Source: an uncultured Eubacteriales bacterium (GTDB lineage: Bacteria; Bacillota_A; Clostridia; Christensenellales; Aristaeellaceae). From it: 8,919 nt of DNA. Shown piece after piece: positions 1-5,660 of this stretch; positions within the stretch are counted from its first letter, which is position 1; the number at the start of each line of letters is the position of its first letter. The DNA lies in assembly GCA_900553645.1 (NCBI GenBank), contig USEE01000041.1, positions 1-8,919 on the forward strand, written 5' to 3'. The notes under the pieces were generated by a model, which worked only from the letters and a program-made list of their open reading frames with translations, made no database searches and had not been told where the DNA came from. A program made the translations under genes and the position numbers.

Positions 1-136
1 GTTTAATCAGCTCGCGCGGATCCTCGGCGCATTCCTCGCCCTCCTGCACCACGGCGTTGGCGTTCAGCCTGCCCTCCAGCGCGTTTATGCGGTTTTGTAT
101 ATCGGCGCGCGTTATCAGCGCCTCAGCAAGTTTCAT
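1..136 (-). CDS. DIP1984 family protein (septicolysin-like), N-terminal fragment cut by the window edge
   Basis: Only the first 45 codons are present; the rest lies beyond base 1. The peptide starts MKLAEALITRADIQNRI and continues into a stretch with NALEGRLNANAVVQEGEE and then CAEDPRELI. This pattern is what I know from the DIP1984 family (DUF6847, sometimes annotated septicolysin), whose members are about 150 residues, mostly helical, and of unknown biochemical role. The 'septicolysin' label does not imply a demonstrated toxin function. The start is ATG at 134-136, with a GGAGG site at 144-148 seven bases upstream. It lies 77 bases downstream of the membrane-anchored gene and may have its own promoter (TATAAT on the minus strand at 156-161). 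Family assignment rests on memory of the N-terminal signature only, and the C-terminus cannot be examined. Confidence 0.8.
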   Translation of the reverse strand, partial: MKLAEALITRADIQNRINALEGRLNANAVVQEGEECAEDPRELIK

Positions 137-155
137 ATGCCTGCCTCCCATCCAT

Positions 156-161
156 ATTATA
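156..161 (-). promoter_or_regulatory. Possible -10 element for the DIP1984-family gene
   Basis: On the minus strand the bases read TATAAT in an AT-rich patch, the only such patch between the two flanking genes. I could not find a good -35 hexamer at 16-18 bases spacing. A start here would give a leader of only about a dozen bases, beginning at the ribosome site. It would let the last gene be expressed independently of the genes upstream, but the evidence is one hexamer. Confidence 0.3.
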
Positions 162-213
162 ACTTTTTACATGTACATATGACGGCGGGCAGACGGTATA
201 AGTTCCGCCCGTG

Positions 214-939
214 TCAGCGTATCAGGCTGAATATCAGGCTATACAGCCCGTAAAGCGCCGCGCCGCACGCCAGCATCGCCACCAGCAGCAGCCACACATT
301 GCCGCCGCGCTCGTCAGGCTTGGCATTTTGGTCAGTCGCGCGCGCCAGCTGTTCGCTGTCCGGGATGGGCGCGTCGATTGCGCCGTGCTGCCGGGTCTGC
401 GCGCGCAGATATGTGCCGCCCTGCTCCTTAACCTCGTCAATCATGCGCGCGTCCGTGGCGAGGTTTATATACTCGCGCGTGCCGTGCTTTGGGTCGGCGG
501 TCGCCAGCACTATCGGCTCCAGCCTGCCCAGCGCCGCACAGTCAAACGCACTTTCGCTCCACCATTCGACGGGCAAGTCCATCTCGCTTTCCAGCCTGAG
601 CATGGTGCGCTTTCTGCCTTTCAGCGCCATCACATAAAGCGCCGCGCAGTTGAACAAGCCCCGGTCGTTCAGGAAACGCCACTCGCGTTCATCCTCAACC
701 GCGCCATTCACTGCGCGCGGCGCAGCGGCCATAACCGCGTCCATACCCAGCGCCGCGCCGCCCAGCTCCAGCGCCCGCGTGAGCCGCGCCGCCTCGTCCA
801 GCGCGTCCCAGTTCGCCGTGCGCGCGCCCGCCTCGTCAAACGCGCGGCCGCGCACTCGCATGGCGCTTTGGCGTGTGTTTTCGTCCAGTCCTGCGATTGC
901 CAGCGTCAGTTCCAGCGCCCGCTTATCCGCATCCGCCAT
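214..939 (-). CDS. Unrecognised protein with a C-terminal transmembrane anchor
   Basis: I do not recognise this 241-residue protein. Residues 1-212 look soluble, with an alanine-rich, helical N-terminal half (about 1-85), a central stretch containing EWRFLNDRGLF (about 86-96) and a VEWWSESAFDCAALGRLEP stretch (about 124-142) that could be a compact domain. A charged linker follows (about 180-212). Residues 214-239 are one strongly hydrophobic helix ending in a single Arg, so the likely topology is tail-anchored with the bulk in the cytoplasm. No signal peptide is seen. The start is ATG with a GGAGGT site at 947-952. The HAD gene's stop codon (945-947) overlaps that site and lies 5 bases upstream, so the two are probably translationally coupled. 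Reality of the gene is supported by this spacing and by the protein-like composition; function is unknown. Confidence 0.75.
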   Translation of the reverse strand: MADADKRALELTLAIAGLDENTRQSAMRVRGRAFDEAGARTANWDALDEAARLTRALELGGAALGMDAVMAAAPRAVNGAVEDEREWRFLNDRGLFNCAALYVMALKGRKRTMLRLESEMDLPVEWWSESAFDCAALGRLEPIVLATADPKHGTREYINLATDARMIDEVKEQGGTYLRAQTRQHGAIDAPIPDSEQLARATDQNAKPDERGGNVWLLLVAMLACGAALYGLYSLIFSLIR

Positions 940-944
940 TTTGC

Positions 945-1580
945 TTACCTCCGTCCCTCGACTATCGCGATAAGCTGGCCGTCGTCCAGCGAATTTATCG
1001 TGTAGTCGGGCTGAGTCAGGCAGCGCGCGTCGCCGTTATTGAAAAAGCACGATACTATGCCCGCGCTGCGGCCCAGTTCGACCTCCAGCTCGCGGTCGCC
1101 CACTATCATGGTTTCGGCGGGGTTCATCGCGTACTTTGCGATAAGGTAGTTAACGCCCTCGGGATCGGGCTTGCGCTTAAAGCCGTTGTCACTGGTAACG
1201 ATTTCAGTAAATAAATCGCTCATGCCGCTGAACGCGACTATCTGCTTTGCGCTGTCGTCGCGATGGGTCAGTATGAAATTGCGCGCGCCCGCCTTCAGCA
1301 CGCTCTCGCACGCCACCTTAGCGCCCGGGAACGGCAGTATTGTCGTCAGATCGCCTTCTGTCTTGCACTTAAAATAGTCGCGCCGAAGCTCCTCGCTCAT
1401 GCCGTACTTTGCGCCGAAAAACTCAAGCGCCGCGCGTTCGCAATCCATGAACTTTTCGATGATCGCATTCAAATCCTCTTCAATGCCGTGCATCGCCAGC
1501 GCGTCCTTCAGCGCACCCGCGAGGTACGGATAGGAATTGAACAGCGTGCCGTCGAAATCCCATATAACATTCTTAATCAC
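945..1580 (-). CDS. HAD-superfamily hydrolase (phosphoglycolate-phosphatase-like)
   Basis: This is a 211-residue cytoplasmic phosphatase of the haloacid dehalogenase superfamily, subfamily IA type. Motif I is DFDGT at residues 8-12 (nucleophile Asp8, acid/base Asp10). An alpha-helical cap spans about 15-80. Motif II is the Thr in ILTHRDD (Thr105), motif III the Lys in KRKPDP (Lys137), and motif IV is GDRELE (161-166). Motif IV usually carries Asp where this protein has Glu166; Asp162 is retained. Family members remove phosphate from small metabolites such as phosphoglycolate or sugar phosphates, and the substrate cannot be told from sequence. The start is GTG (1578-1580) with a GGAGGT site at 1587-1592, 14 bases after the SGNH-GNAT gene stops. 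It sits between that gene and a membrane-anchored unknown, probably as one transcription unit. Confidence 0.93.
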   Translation of the reverse strand: MIKNVIWDFDGTLFNSYPYLAGALKDALAMHGIEEDLNAIIEKFMDCERAALEFFGAKYGMSEELRRDYFKCKTEGDLTTILPFPGAKVACESVLKAGARNFILTHRDDSAKQIVAFSGMSDLFTEIVTSDNGFKRKPDPEGVNYLIAKYAMNPAETMIVGDRELEVELGRSAGIVSCFFNNGDARCLTQPDYTINSLDDGQLIAIVEGRR

Positions 1581-1594
1581 GTAAGCACCTCCGC

Positions 1595-2659
1595 TTATAC
1601 GCGCTTTATCATGAATATTTCGCCGCCGATGACGCGCCCGTCCGGCTCGAAGCCCATGCGCCGGTAAAGCCCCAGCGCAAGCACGTTCTCCGGTTCGGCG
1701 GATATTGCTATTTCGCGCGCGCCGTGTTCGGCGGCTATCTTTTCCACCAGCTTTTGCAATGCCGCGCGGCCTACGCCTCTGCCCTGCATATCATGACTTA
1801 CCATCAGGCGGTATATCATCCACATGTTAACGTCCTCGTCGTACGCATACATCGCAAAGCCCACGACTTCGCCGTCCATGTAAACCGCCAGCGGATACCG
1901 GTCCGGCTCATACGCCGCCTGAACCAGCGAATAGCCGTTGGGCGCAACGTAATCGCGCTGATCTTCGCTAACCTGCATTACGACGCATTTGCGCCAGTTA
2001 TCCTTAGTCACCTCGCGCAGTTCCACGTCCGGGCGCTTGCGTTCGCGGGCTGCGTGCGCGCGTATGGTTTCGGAGATGGTCTTGGCCGCCAAGCGCGACG
2101 CGGCCTCATTTGGATGATAGTCGTCGGGCGCGTACACGTCGAAATCCGCCTTATCAAACGCAATTCCCACGTCCGCAAGCAATGCGCCGCCCTCTTTAGC
2201 CGCGCGCGTCTGCGCCGCGGTCTGACGCCTGCGCATCTCATCAAACGTGAGCCACGTGCTTTTGAGCTTCATACTGCCGTCGCGATAGCCCCATGTGCCA
2301 TATATCACCGGCACCGCGCCCACCGACCATATGCGGCGGCACAGCTCGACCGCGCTCTTTACATAGTCGTCGGGATTGCCTACGGCGTTGAAGCTCTGTT
2401 CCTGAATGACCACATAGTCCCACAGTCCGCACGGTTTTCCGCCGAAAGTCCTGCACATATTGCGGCCGTCGCACTCATGTATCTCGCCCACCAGCGCCGC
2501 CATGCCGAGCTGGCTCAGCTCGTCCTCCTGATCCAGAAAGCCGTGCAGGTATGCGCCGCCGCGCACCACCTCGGTTACGCTGGCGTTCAGTTCCTCGGCC
2601 AGCATACCGGGCATGTCGTTGCAATATGTGAAGCTGTTGCCAAGCATAAGTATATTCAT
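1595..2659 (-). CDS. Fusion protein: SGNH/GDSL-type hydrolase (DUF4886-like) plus GNAT N-acetyltransferase
   Basis: This 354-residue protein joins two enzyme domains. Residues 1 to about 205 are an SGNH-type esterase: the strand MNILMLGNSFT carries the nucleophile Ser9, DYVVIQEQSFN (81-91) resembles the block III region, and APDDYHPNEA (177-186) supplies the Asp179/His182 pair. The opening resembles DUF4886 hydrolases. Residues from about 212 to 354 are a GNAT domain: YRLMVSHDMQGRGVGRAAL holds the acetyl-CoA loop Q-x-x-G-x-G (Gln292, Gly295, Gly297), followed by the usual LGLYRRMGFEPDG end. This half resembles polyamine acetyltransferases of the BltD/PaiA type. The frame stays open to 2803, but I place the start at 2659 because a GGAGGA site lies 7 bases upstream and the homologous core begins there. 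A role in removing and adding acyl groups is only inference. It heads a tight unit with the HAD gene. Confidence 0.9.
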   Translation of the reverse strand: MNILMLGNSFTYCNDMPGMLAEELNASVTEVVRGGAYLHGFLDQEDELSQLGMAALVGEIHECDGRNMCRTFGGKPCGLWDYVVIQEQSFNAVGNPDDYVKSAVELCRRIWSVGAVPVIYGTWGYRDGSMKLKSTWLTFDEMRRRQTAAQTRAAKEGGALLADVGIAFDKADFDVYAPDDYHPNEAASRLAAKTISETIRAHAARERKRPDVELREVTKDNWRKCVVMQVSEDQRDYVAPNGYSLVQAAYEPDRYPLAVYMDGEVVGFAMYAYDEDVNMWMIYRLMVSHDMQGRGVGRAALQKLVEKIAAEHGAREIAISAEPENVLALGLYRRMGFEPDGRVIGGEIFMIKRV

Positions 2660-2666
2660 GTATTCG

Positions 2667-2672
2667 TCCTCC
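2667..2672 (-). promoter_or_regulatory. Ribosome binding site fixing the SGNH-GNAT start
   Basis: GGAGGA on the minus strand sits 7 bases before the ATG at 2657-2659. It argues against the longer open frame reaching 2803, whose upstream start would lie inside the inserted repeat element. Confidence 0.8.
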
Positions 2673-2686
2673 GCACATACACATAT

Positions 2687-2708
2687 GGCGGGACGCAAGC
2701 GCCCCGCC
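2687..2708. other. GC-rich hairpin in the leader of the SGNH-GNAT gene
   Basis: GGCGGGACGC and GCGCCCCGCC form an almost perfect stem (one A/C mismatch) with a small loop, about 27 bases before the start codon. No run of U follows on either strand, so it is not a standard terminator. It could structure the leader or protect the 5' end of the message. Confidence 0.4.
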
Positions 2709-2772
2709 GCAAATTCTGTTAATAGATGTTTTAAGGCATAACGCCGCCGGTTCAGTCGGGTTTTCGGCCTTC

Positions 2773-2790
2773 TAGAGTGTGTCTCAAAAA
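2773..2790 (+). repeat. Left terminal inverted repeat of the MITE-like element
   Basis: This is an 18-bp perfect inverted match to 2919-2936. The outer two bases (TA) may be the target-site duplication, leaving a 16-bp repeat proper. Confidence 0.9.
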
Positions 2791-2918
2791 GGGAAATCCG
2801 CAAGTTCGAGTGGATTTTTCGTCAGTTCAAGGAATAAATCCGAAGGCTTAGCAGCGCTAAGTCGAGGATTGATGACGCAGAAATGGCGGAAAAGACGCCG
2901 AAATTGCGGATTAAGGAA

Positions 2919-2936
2919 TTTTTGAGACACACTCTA
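2919..2936 (-). repeat. Right terminal inverted repeat of the MITE-like element
   Basis: This is the exact reverse complement of 2773-2790. It ends one base before the TGA stop (2938-2940) of the TIM-barrel gene. Confidence 0.9.
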
Positions 2937-2937
2937 A

Positions 2938-3846
2938 TCAGAAATTAGCCTTAACATCCCAGGGATTAGGAATAAAATCCCCGCCGCGGCAGAACTTCAA
3001 ATACTTCAGCGCGTGCATCTGACCGGTCATTTCCCATTCGCCGCTGTAAATCGGATCGTGATATCCCTCTATGCACACGTCGCCCTCATAGCCGTTTTCG
3101 TGCAGTATGGAGAACACGTCGCGCCAGTTGGTATCGCCAAAGCCCGGCGTGCGCTCCGGCACGGACGTATCGAAGAAGCGATTGCGGTATATGCCGCGGC
3201 GGCGAATGGCCTCCCAGTCAACCGACGCGTCCTTGCCATGCATATGCACGATCTTCTTGGCCCATATGCGCAGCTCGGCGATGGGGTCGATCAGCTGTAT
3301 CAGCTGATGCGCCGGTTCCCACTCCAGACCCAGCGCGTCGGAGGGCACAGCATCGAACATCATTTCCCACGCGTCGGGGTTGAAGCCGATGTTGCAGGTG
3401 TTGTGGTTCCAGGTGCCGCCCATCGGGCAGTTCTCGATAGCCAGCTTAACGCCGTTGGCCTCGGCGCGGCGCGCCAGTTCGGAGTATACCTCCTTGAACC
3501 GCGGTATCGCCGACGGCACGTCCTTGCCCTCCAGCGCGCCCGCGAATGTCGCGACGGTCTTTGCGCCGAACAAGTGGGCGTTATCTATGGCGAACTCCAG
3601 ATCGTGCAGCTGGGATTCGTTCTCCAGCGCGTTGCAGTAGTAGCCTATCGTGGAAACATACGTATCGGTATCGGCCAGTATCTCGTTTACCTTGGGCGCA
3701 AGCGCCTTGAGGTCAACGCCGTAATAGCCCATGTGGAAGTTGATGGCGAAGCACTCATAGCCCTTGTCCTTCATTACCGGCAGCCACCGCTCGGCAAACT
3801 GACCCGGCACGCAGGTGCCTATGTTGATTTGCTTCATGTTTTTCAT
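2938..3846 (-). CDS. Sugar phosphate isomerase/epimerase-type TIM barrel (xylose-isomerase-like, AP endonuclease 2 family)
   Basis: This 302-residue cytoplasmic protein has the features of the xylose-isomerase-like TIM barrel family (IolE/YcjR relatives). Likely metal ligands are Glu138 in LAIENCPM, Glu177 in LEWEPAH, His203 in VHMHGKD and Glu260 in VCIEGYHD. These lie on successive barrel strands in the expected order. Glu177 stands where many relatives have Asp (DPSH). His180, Asp206 and His263-Asp264 are further conserved-looking polar residues. Family members isomerise, epimerise or dehydrate sugars and inositols; no transporter, kinase or dehydrogenase partner lies beside it to define the substrate. 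The frame is open from a TTG at 3864, but the ATG at 3844-3846 with an AAAGGAGA site 7 bases upstream is clearly the start. It lies 46 bases after the COG2509 gene, and the repeat element begins one base after its stop. Confidence 0.9.
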   Translation of the reverse strand: MKNMKQINIGTCVPGQFAERWLPVMKDKGYECFAINFHMGYYGVDLKALAPKVNEILADTDTYVSTIGYYCNALENESQLHDLEFAIDNAHLFGAKTVATFAGALEGKDVPSAIPRFKEVYSELARRAEANGVKLAIENCPMGGTWNHNTCNIGFNPDAWEMMFDAVPSDALGLEWEPAHQLIQLIDPIAELRIWAKKIVHMHGKDASVDWEAIRRRGIYRNRFFDTSVPERTPGFGDTNWRDVFSILHENGYEGDVCIEGYHDPIYSGEWEMTGQMHALKYLKFCRGGDFIPNPWDVKANF

Positions 3847-3853
3847 ATTGATT

Positions 3854-3861
3854 TCTCCTTT
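3854..3861 (-). promoter_or_regulatory. Ribosome binding site fixing the TIM-barrel gene start
   Basis: AAAGGAGA on the minus strand sits 7 bases from the ATG at 3844-3846. Using the upstream TTG instead would place this sequence inside the coding region. Confidence 0.8.
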
Positions 3862-3868
3862 CAAATTA

Positions 3869-3885
3869 AACGGGCGCCGCCCGTT
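3869..3885 (-). terminator. Weak hairpin between the COG2509 and TIM-barrel genes, possible attenuator
   Basis: AACGGGC and GCCCGTT pair as a 7-bp stem with a 3-base loop, lying between the TAG stop (3893-3895) and the next ribosome site. On the minus strand it is followed by TAATTTG, a poor U tract; on the plus strand by CTTTT, but no plus-strand gene precedes it. It could reduce read-through or protect an mRNA end. I would not call it a strong terminator. Confidence 0.35.
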
Positions 3886-3892
3886 CTTTTAA

Positions 3893-5491
3893 CTATTCGT
3901 TTATGCCCAGTATGCGCTGTGCCTGACGTATGCCGTCCACGGCGGCCGACATTATGCCGCCCGCCCAGCCCGCGCCCTCGCCGGTTGGGTATAGGCCGCC
4001 TATGTTGGCACAGCCGTCCGCGCCGCGCTCGATGCGAACCGGCGCGCTTGAGCGCGTCTCTACGCCCGTGAGCACTGCGTCCGGGTGGTCGAAGCCGCGC
4101 AGGAGCCTTCCCAGCTGAGGCAGTGCCTCGCGCATGGACTCAAACGCGAACTCGGGCAGTGCGGCGCTTAGATTGGCCGGACGCACGCCGGGCATGTAGC
4201 TGGGCGTAACATCGCCGAAACGACGGCTGGCGCGGTTTTTGAGGAAGTCCTCCACGCGCTGCGCCGGGGCGCGATAGTCGCCGCCGCCCGCGAAAAACGC
4301 CGCGCGCTCGTACCTGCGCTGAAACTCAACGCCCGCCAGCACGTCATCCGAGCCGAAGTCGCCCGGATTTACCGATACCAGCAGCGCGCTGTTGGCATTC
4401 TCGCCGTCGCGCGCGTGCAGACTCATGCCGTTGGTTGCGACCATGCCCTCCTCGGACGAGGAGCACACCACCTGCCCGCCCGGGCACATACAGAAGGTAT
4501 ACACGCCGCGCCCGCTTTTGAGCTGACGGCTTAACTTGTATTCCGCCGCGCCCAGTATTTTTAGTGTCGCCGGGTCTGCGCCCGCGCGGCCATACTGCGC
4601 GACATTTATCATAGATTGGCGATGCTCTATGCGCGCGCCGATCGAGAAGGGCTTTTGTTTCATAGCCACGTTTCGCGCCTTCAACATTTCATACGTGTCG
4701 CGCGCGCTGTGACCGCACGCCAGTATCAGCGCTTCACAGCCCAGCTCATATTCGCCCTCCGCACTGCTCACGCGCACGGCGTGCAATGCGCCGTCCTTTA
4801 TTATAAGGTCGCTCAGGCGCGAACTGAACCGCACCTCGCCGCCCAGTTCGACAATGCGTTCGCGTATACGCCTTACCACGCCGCGCAGCATGTCGGTGCC
4901 TATATGCGGCTTGGCAAGGTACAGCGCCTCGGGCGGTGCGCCGAACTCAACCAGCTGTTCAGTCACCCAGCTGCAGCGCCTATCCTTTATACCCGTGGTC
5001 AGCTTGCCGTCCGAGAACGTGCCCGCGCCGCCCTCGCCAAATAGTATGTTGCTGTCGGGCGAAAACGCGCCGCCCGCGCGGAAGGCATCCACGTCGCGCG
5101 CGCGTTCGTCCACAGGCCGCCCGCGCTCAAGTATGATGGGACGCGCCCCGGCCAAGGCCAGCGTAAGTCCCGCGAACAGTCCTGCCGGGCCTAAGCCCGC
5201 GATTACGGGCCGCGCATTCAGCTTTGCGGGCACAATCGTAATTTCGGGCGCGGCATCTACAATCGAGGCCTGCTGGCAGCGCGCCGCAATCGCGCGCTCG
5301 TCGCCGCGCACGGACGCGTCTATGTTCAGCGAAAAGTGCATATTACCCTTGTCGCGCGCGTCCACCGATCGGCGGCTCAGGCGCACCGACAGCACGTCCT
5401 TGGGCGCAAGCTTGAGCGCCCGCGCGACGCTCGTACGCAGAAACGCCTCGTCAAAAGTCAGCGGCGCTTTAACGCCGGTTATTCTTATCAA
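3893..5491 (-). CDS. NAD(P)/FAD-dependent oxidoreductase, COG2509-type FAD-dependent dehydrogenase
   Basis: This is a 532-residue flavoprotein. Residues 1-90 are a small N-terminal domain with the RRSVDARDKGNMHF signature (40-53) seen at the front of COG2509 proteins. The FAD-binding Rossmann motif is GLGPAG (99-104), with Glu122 at the end of the second strand (IILERGRPVDER) binding ribose. ILFGEGGAGTFSDGKL (149-164) follows, and the C-terminal FAD motif GGLYPTGEGAGWAGG spans 498-512. Length and domain order match intact family members. The reaction is unknown for this family, although homologues are widespread in Clostridia. The start is TTG (5489-5491), chosen because a GGAGG site lies at 5499-5503 and the family N-terminus begins here; no ATG is better placed. 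It follows another flavoprotein gene after 169 bases, so it may have its own promoter. Confidence 0.93.
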   Translation of the reverse strand: MIRITGVKAPLTFDEAFLRTSVARALKLAPKDVLSVRLSRRSVDARDKGNMHFSLNIDASVRGDERAIAARCQQASIVDAAPEITIVPAKLNARPVIAGLGPAGLFAGLTLALAGARPIILERGRPVDERARDVDAFRAGGAFSPDSNILFGEGGAGTFSDGKLTTGIKDRRCSWVTEQLVEFGAPPEALYLAKPHIGTDMLRGVVRRIRERIVELGGEVRFSSRLSDLIIKDGALHAVRVSSAEGEYELGCEALILACGHSARDTYEMLKARNVAMKQKPFSIGARIEHRQSMINVAQYGRAGADPATLKILGAAEYKLSRQLKSGRGVYTFCMCPGGQVVCSSSEEGMVATNGMSLHARDGENANSALLVSVNPGDFGSDDVLAGVEFQRRYERAAFFAGGGDYRAPAQRVEDFLKNRASRRFGDVTPSYMPGVRPANLSAALPEFAFESMREALPQLGRLLRGFDHPDAVLTGVETRSSAPVRIERGADGCANIGGLYPTGEGAGWAGGIMSAAVDGIRQAQRILGINE

Positions 5492-5498
5492 TATAATT

Positions 5499-5503
5499 CC
5501 TCC
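5499..5503 (-). promoter_or_regulatory. Ribosome binding site supporting a TTG start
   Basis: GGAGG on the minus strand lies 7 bases before TTG at 5489-5491. It is embedded in the near-palindrome CCTCTGGAGG (5499-5508), so the site may be partly masked by upstream pairing, though a 2-base loop makes this particular hairpin unlikely. Confidence 0.7.
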
Positions 5504-5609
5504 AGAGGTTTTGCCTGGTCAGTTTTTTGTAATGCTGAGGCGGTTGAACGGCGTTTGTTCGGCTTGCAGCTTTCAGTCTGATTAGCCAGCGCTTCGGCCT
5601 TACCACCTG

Positions 5610-5660
5610 AAAAAAATCACATGCCATTGAACATTCAGACATCGGCCTAAGCCCAATGCC
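5610..5660 (-). terminator. Possible imperfect terminator after the HI0933-like gene
   Basis: Immediately after the TAA stop, GGCATTGG and CCGATGTC (5653-5660 and 5638-5645) form an 8-bp stem with two G-U pairs and a 7-base loop. Seven T follow, but about 20 bases beyond the stem rather than next to it. This spacing is wrong for a classical intrinsic terminator, so it may only weaken read-through. Confidence 0.3.

Larger units (their letters stand above)
2773..2936. mobile_element. MITE-like fold-back element, 164 bp, 18-bp perfect terminal inverted repeats
   Basis: The ends are TAGAGTGTGTCTCAAAAA (2773-2790) and its exact reverse complement (2919-2936). A second inverted pair follows inside them: AATCCGCAAGTTCG (2795-2808) against 2899-2912, matching at 13 of 14 bases. 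A third nested pair sits at the centre: AATCC 2837-2841 with GGATT 2866-2870, and CTTAGC 2847-2852 with GCTAAG 2856-2861 around a 3-base loop. The element therefore folds almost end to end. The outermost bases on both sides are TA, consistent with insertion at a TA dinucleotide as in IS630/Tc1-mariner elements. It is too short to encode a transposase, so it would need one in trans. It lies between the TIM-barrel gene (stop one base away) and the SGNH-GNAT gene. Copy number in the genome is unknown. Confidence 0.8.
5492..5660. other. 169-base gap between two flavoprotein genes; no intact gene
   Basis: No start codon with a ribosome site opens a frame here. The minus strand shows a hairpin directly after the upstream stop (5638-5660), a run of seven T (5610-5616), and an 8-base direct repeat GGTAAGGC at 5658-5665 and 5597-5604. 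In a frame one base off the upstream gene, a short stretch reads LNVQW, resembling the NLQWAW segment missing from that gene, which may be chance. I found no clear promoter for the COG2509 gene. Confidence 0.5.

Noticed and set aside
181..216. Imperfect GC-rich inverted repeat after the membrane-anchored gene
   Set aside because: Arms match only in short blocks and no U tract follows on the minus strand, so I do not call a terminator.
211..1005. Long plus-strand open frame opposite the membrane-anchored protein
   Set aside because: It has no ribosome site, an Arg/His/Gln-rich composition without domains, and lies antisense to a well-supported gene. High GC suppresses stop codons in this frame.
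1724..2722. Plus-strand open frame of 332 codons opposite the SGNH-GNAT gene
   Set aside because: The opposite strand has two intact catalytic domains and a good ribosome site. The plus-strand translation has no recognisable motif.
2660..2803. N-terminal extension of the SGNH-GNAT protein by 48 residues
   Set aside because: The extension begins inside the repeat element, has no homology-like content, and the ATG at 2659 has an ideal ribosome site.
3013..4071. Plus-strand open frame of 352 codons crossing the TIM-barrel gene and the next gene
   Set aside because: It spans an intergenic gap and two genes on the other strand, with low-complexity Pro/Arg-rich content at its end.
5492..5608. Short minus-strand open stretch just before the COG2509 gene
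   Set aside because: About 40 codons with no ATG, GTG or TTG start and no ribosome site. Its stop overlaps the TTG start of the next gene, which is more likely chance.
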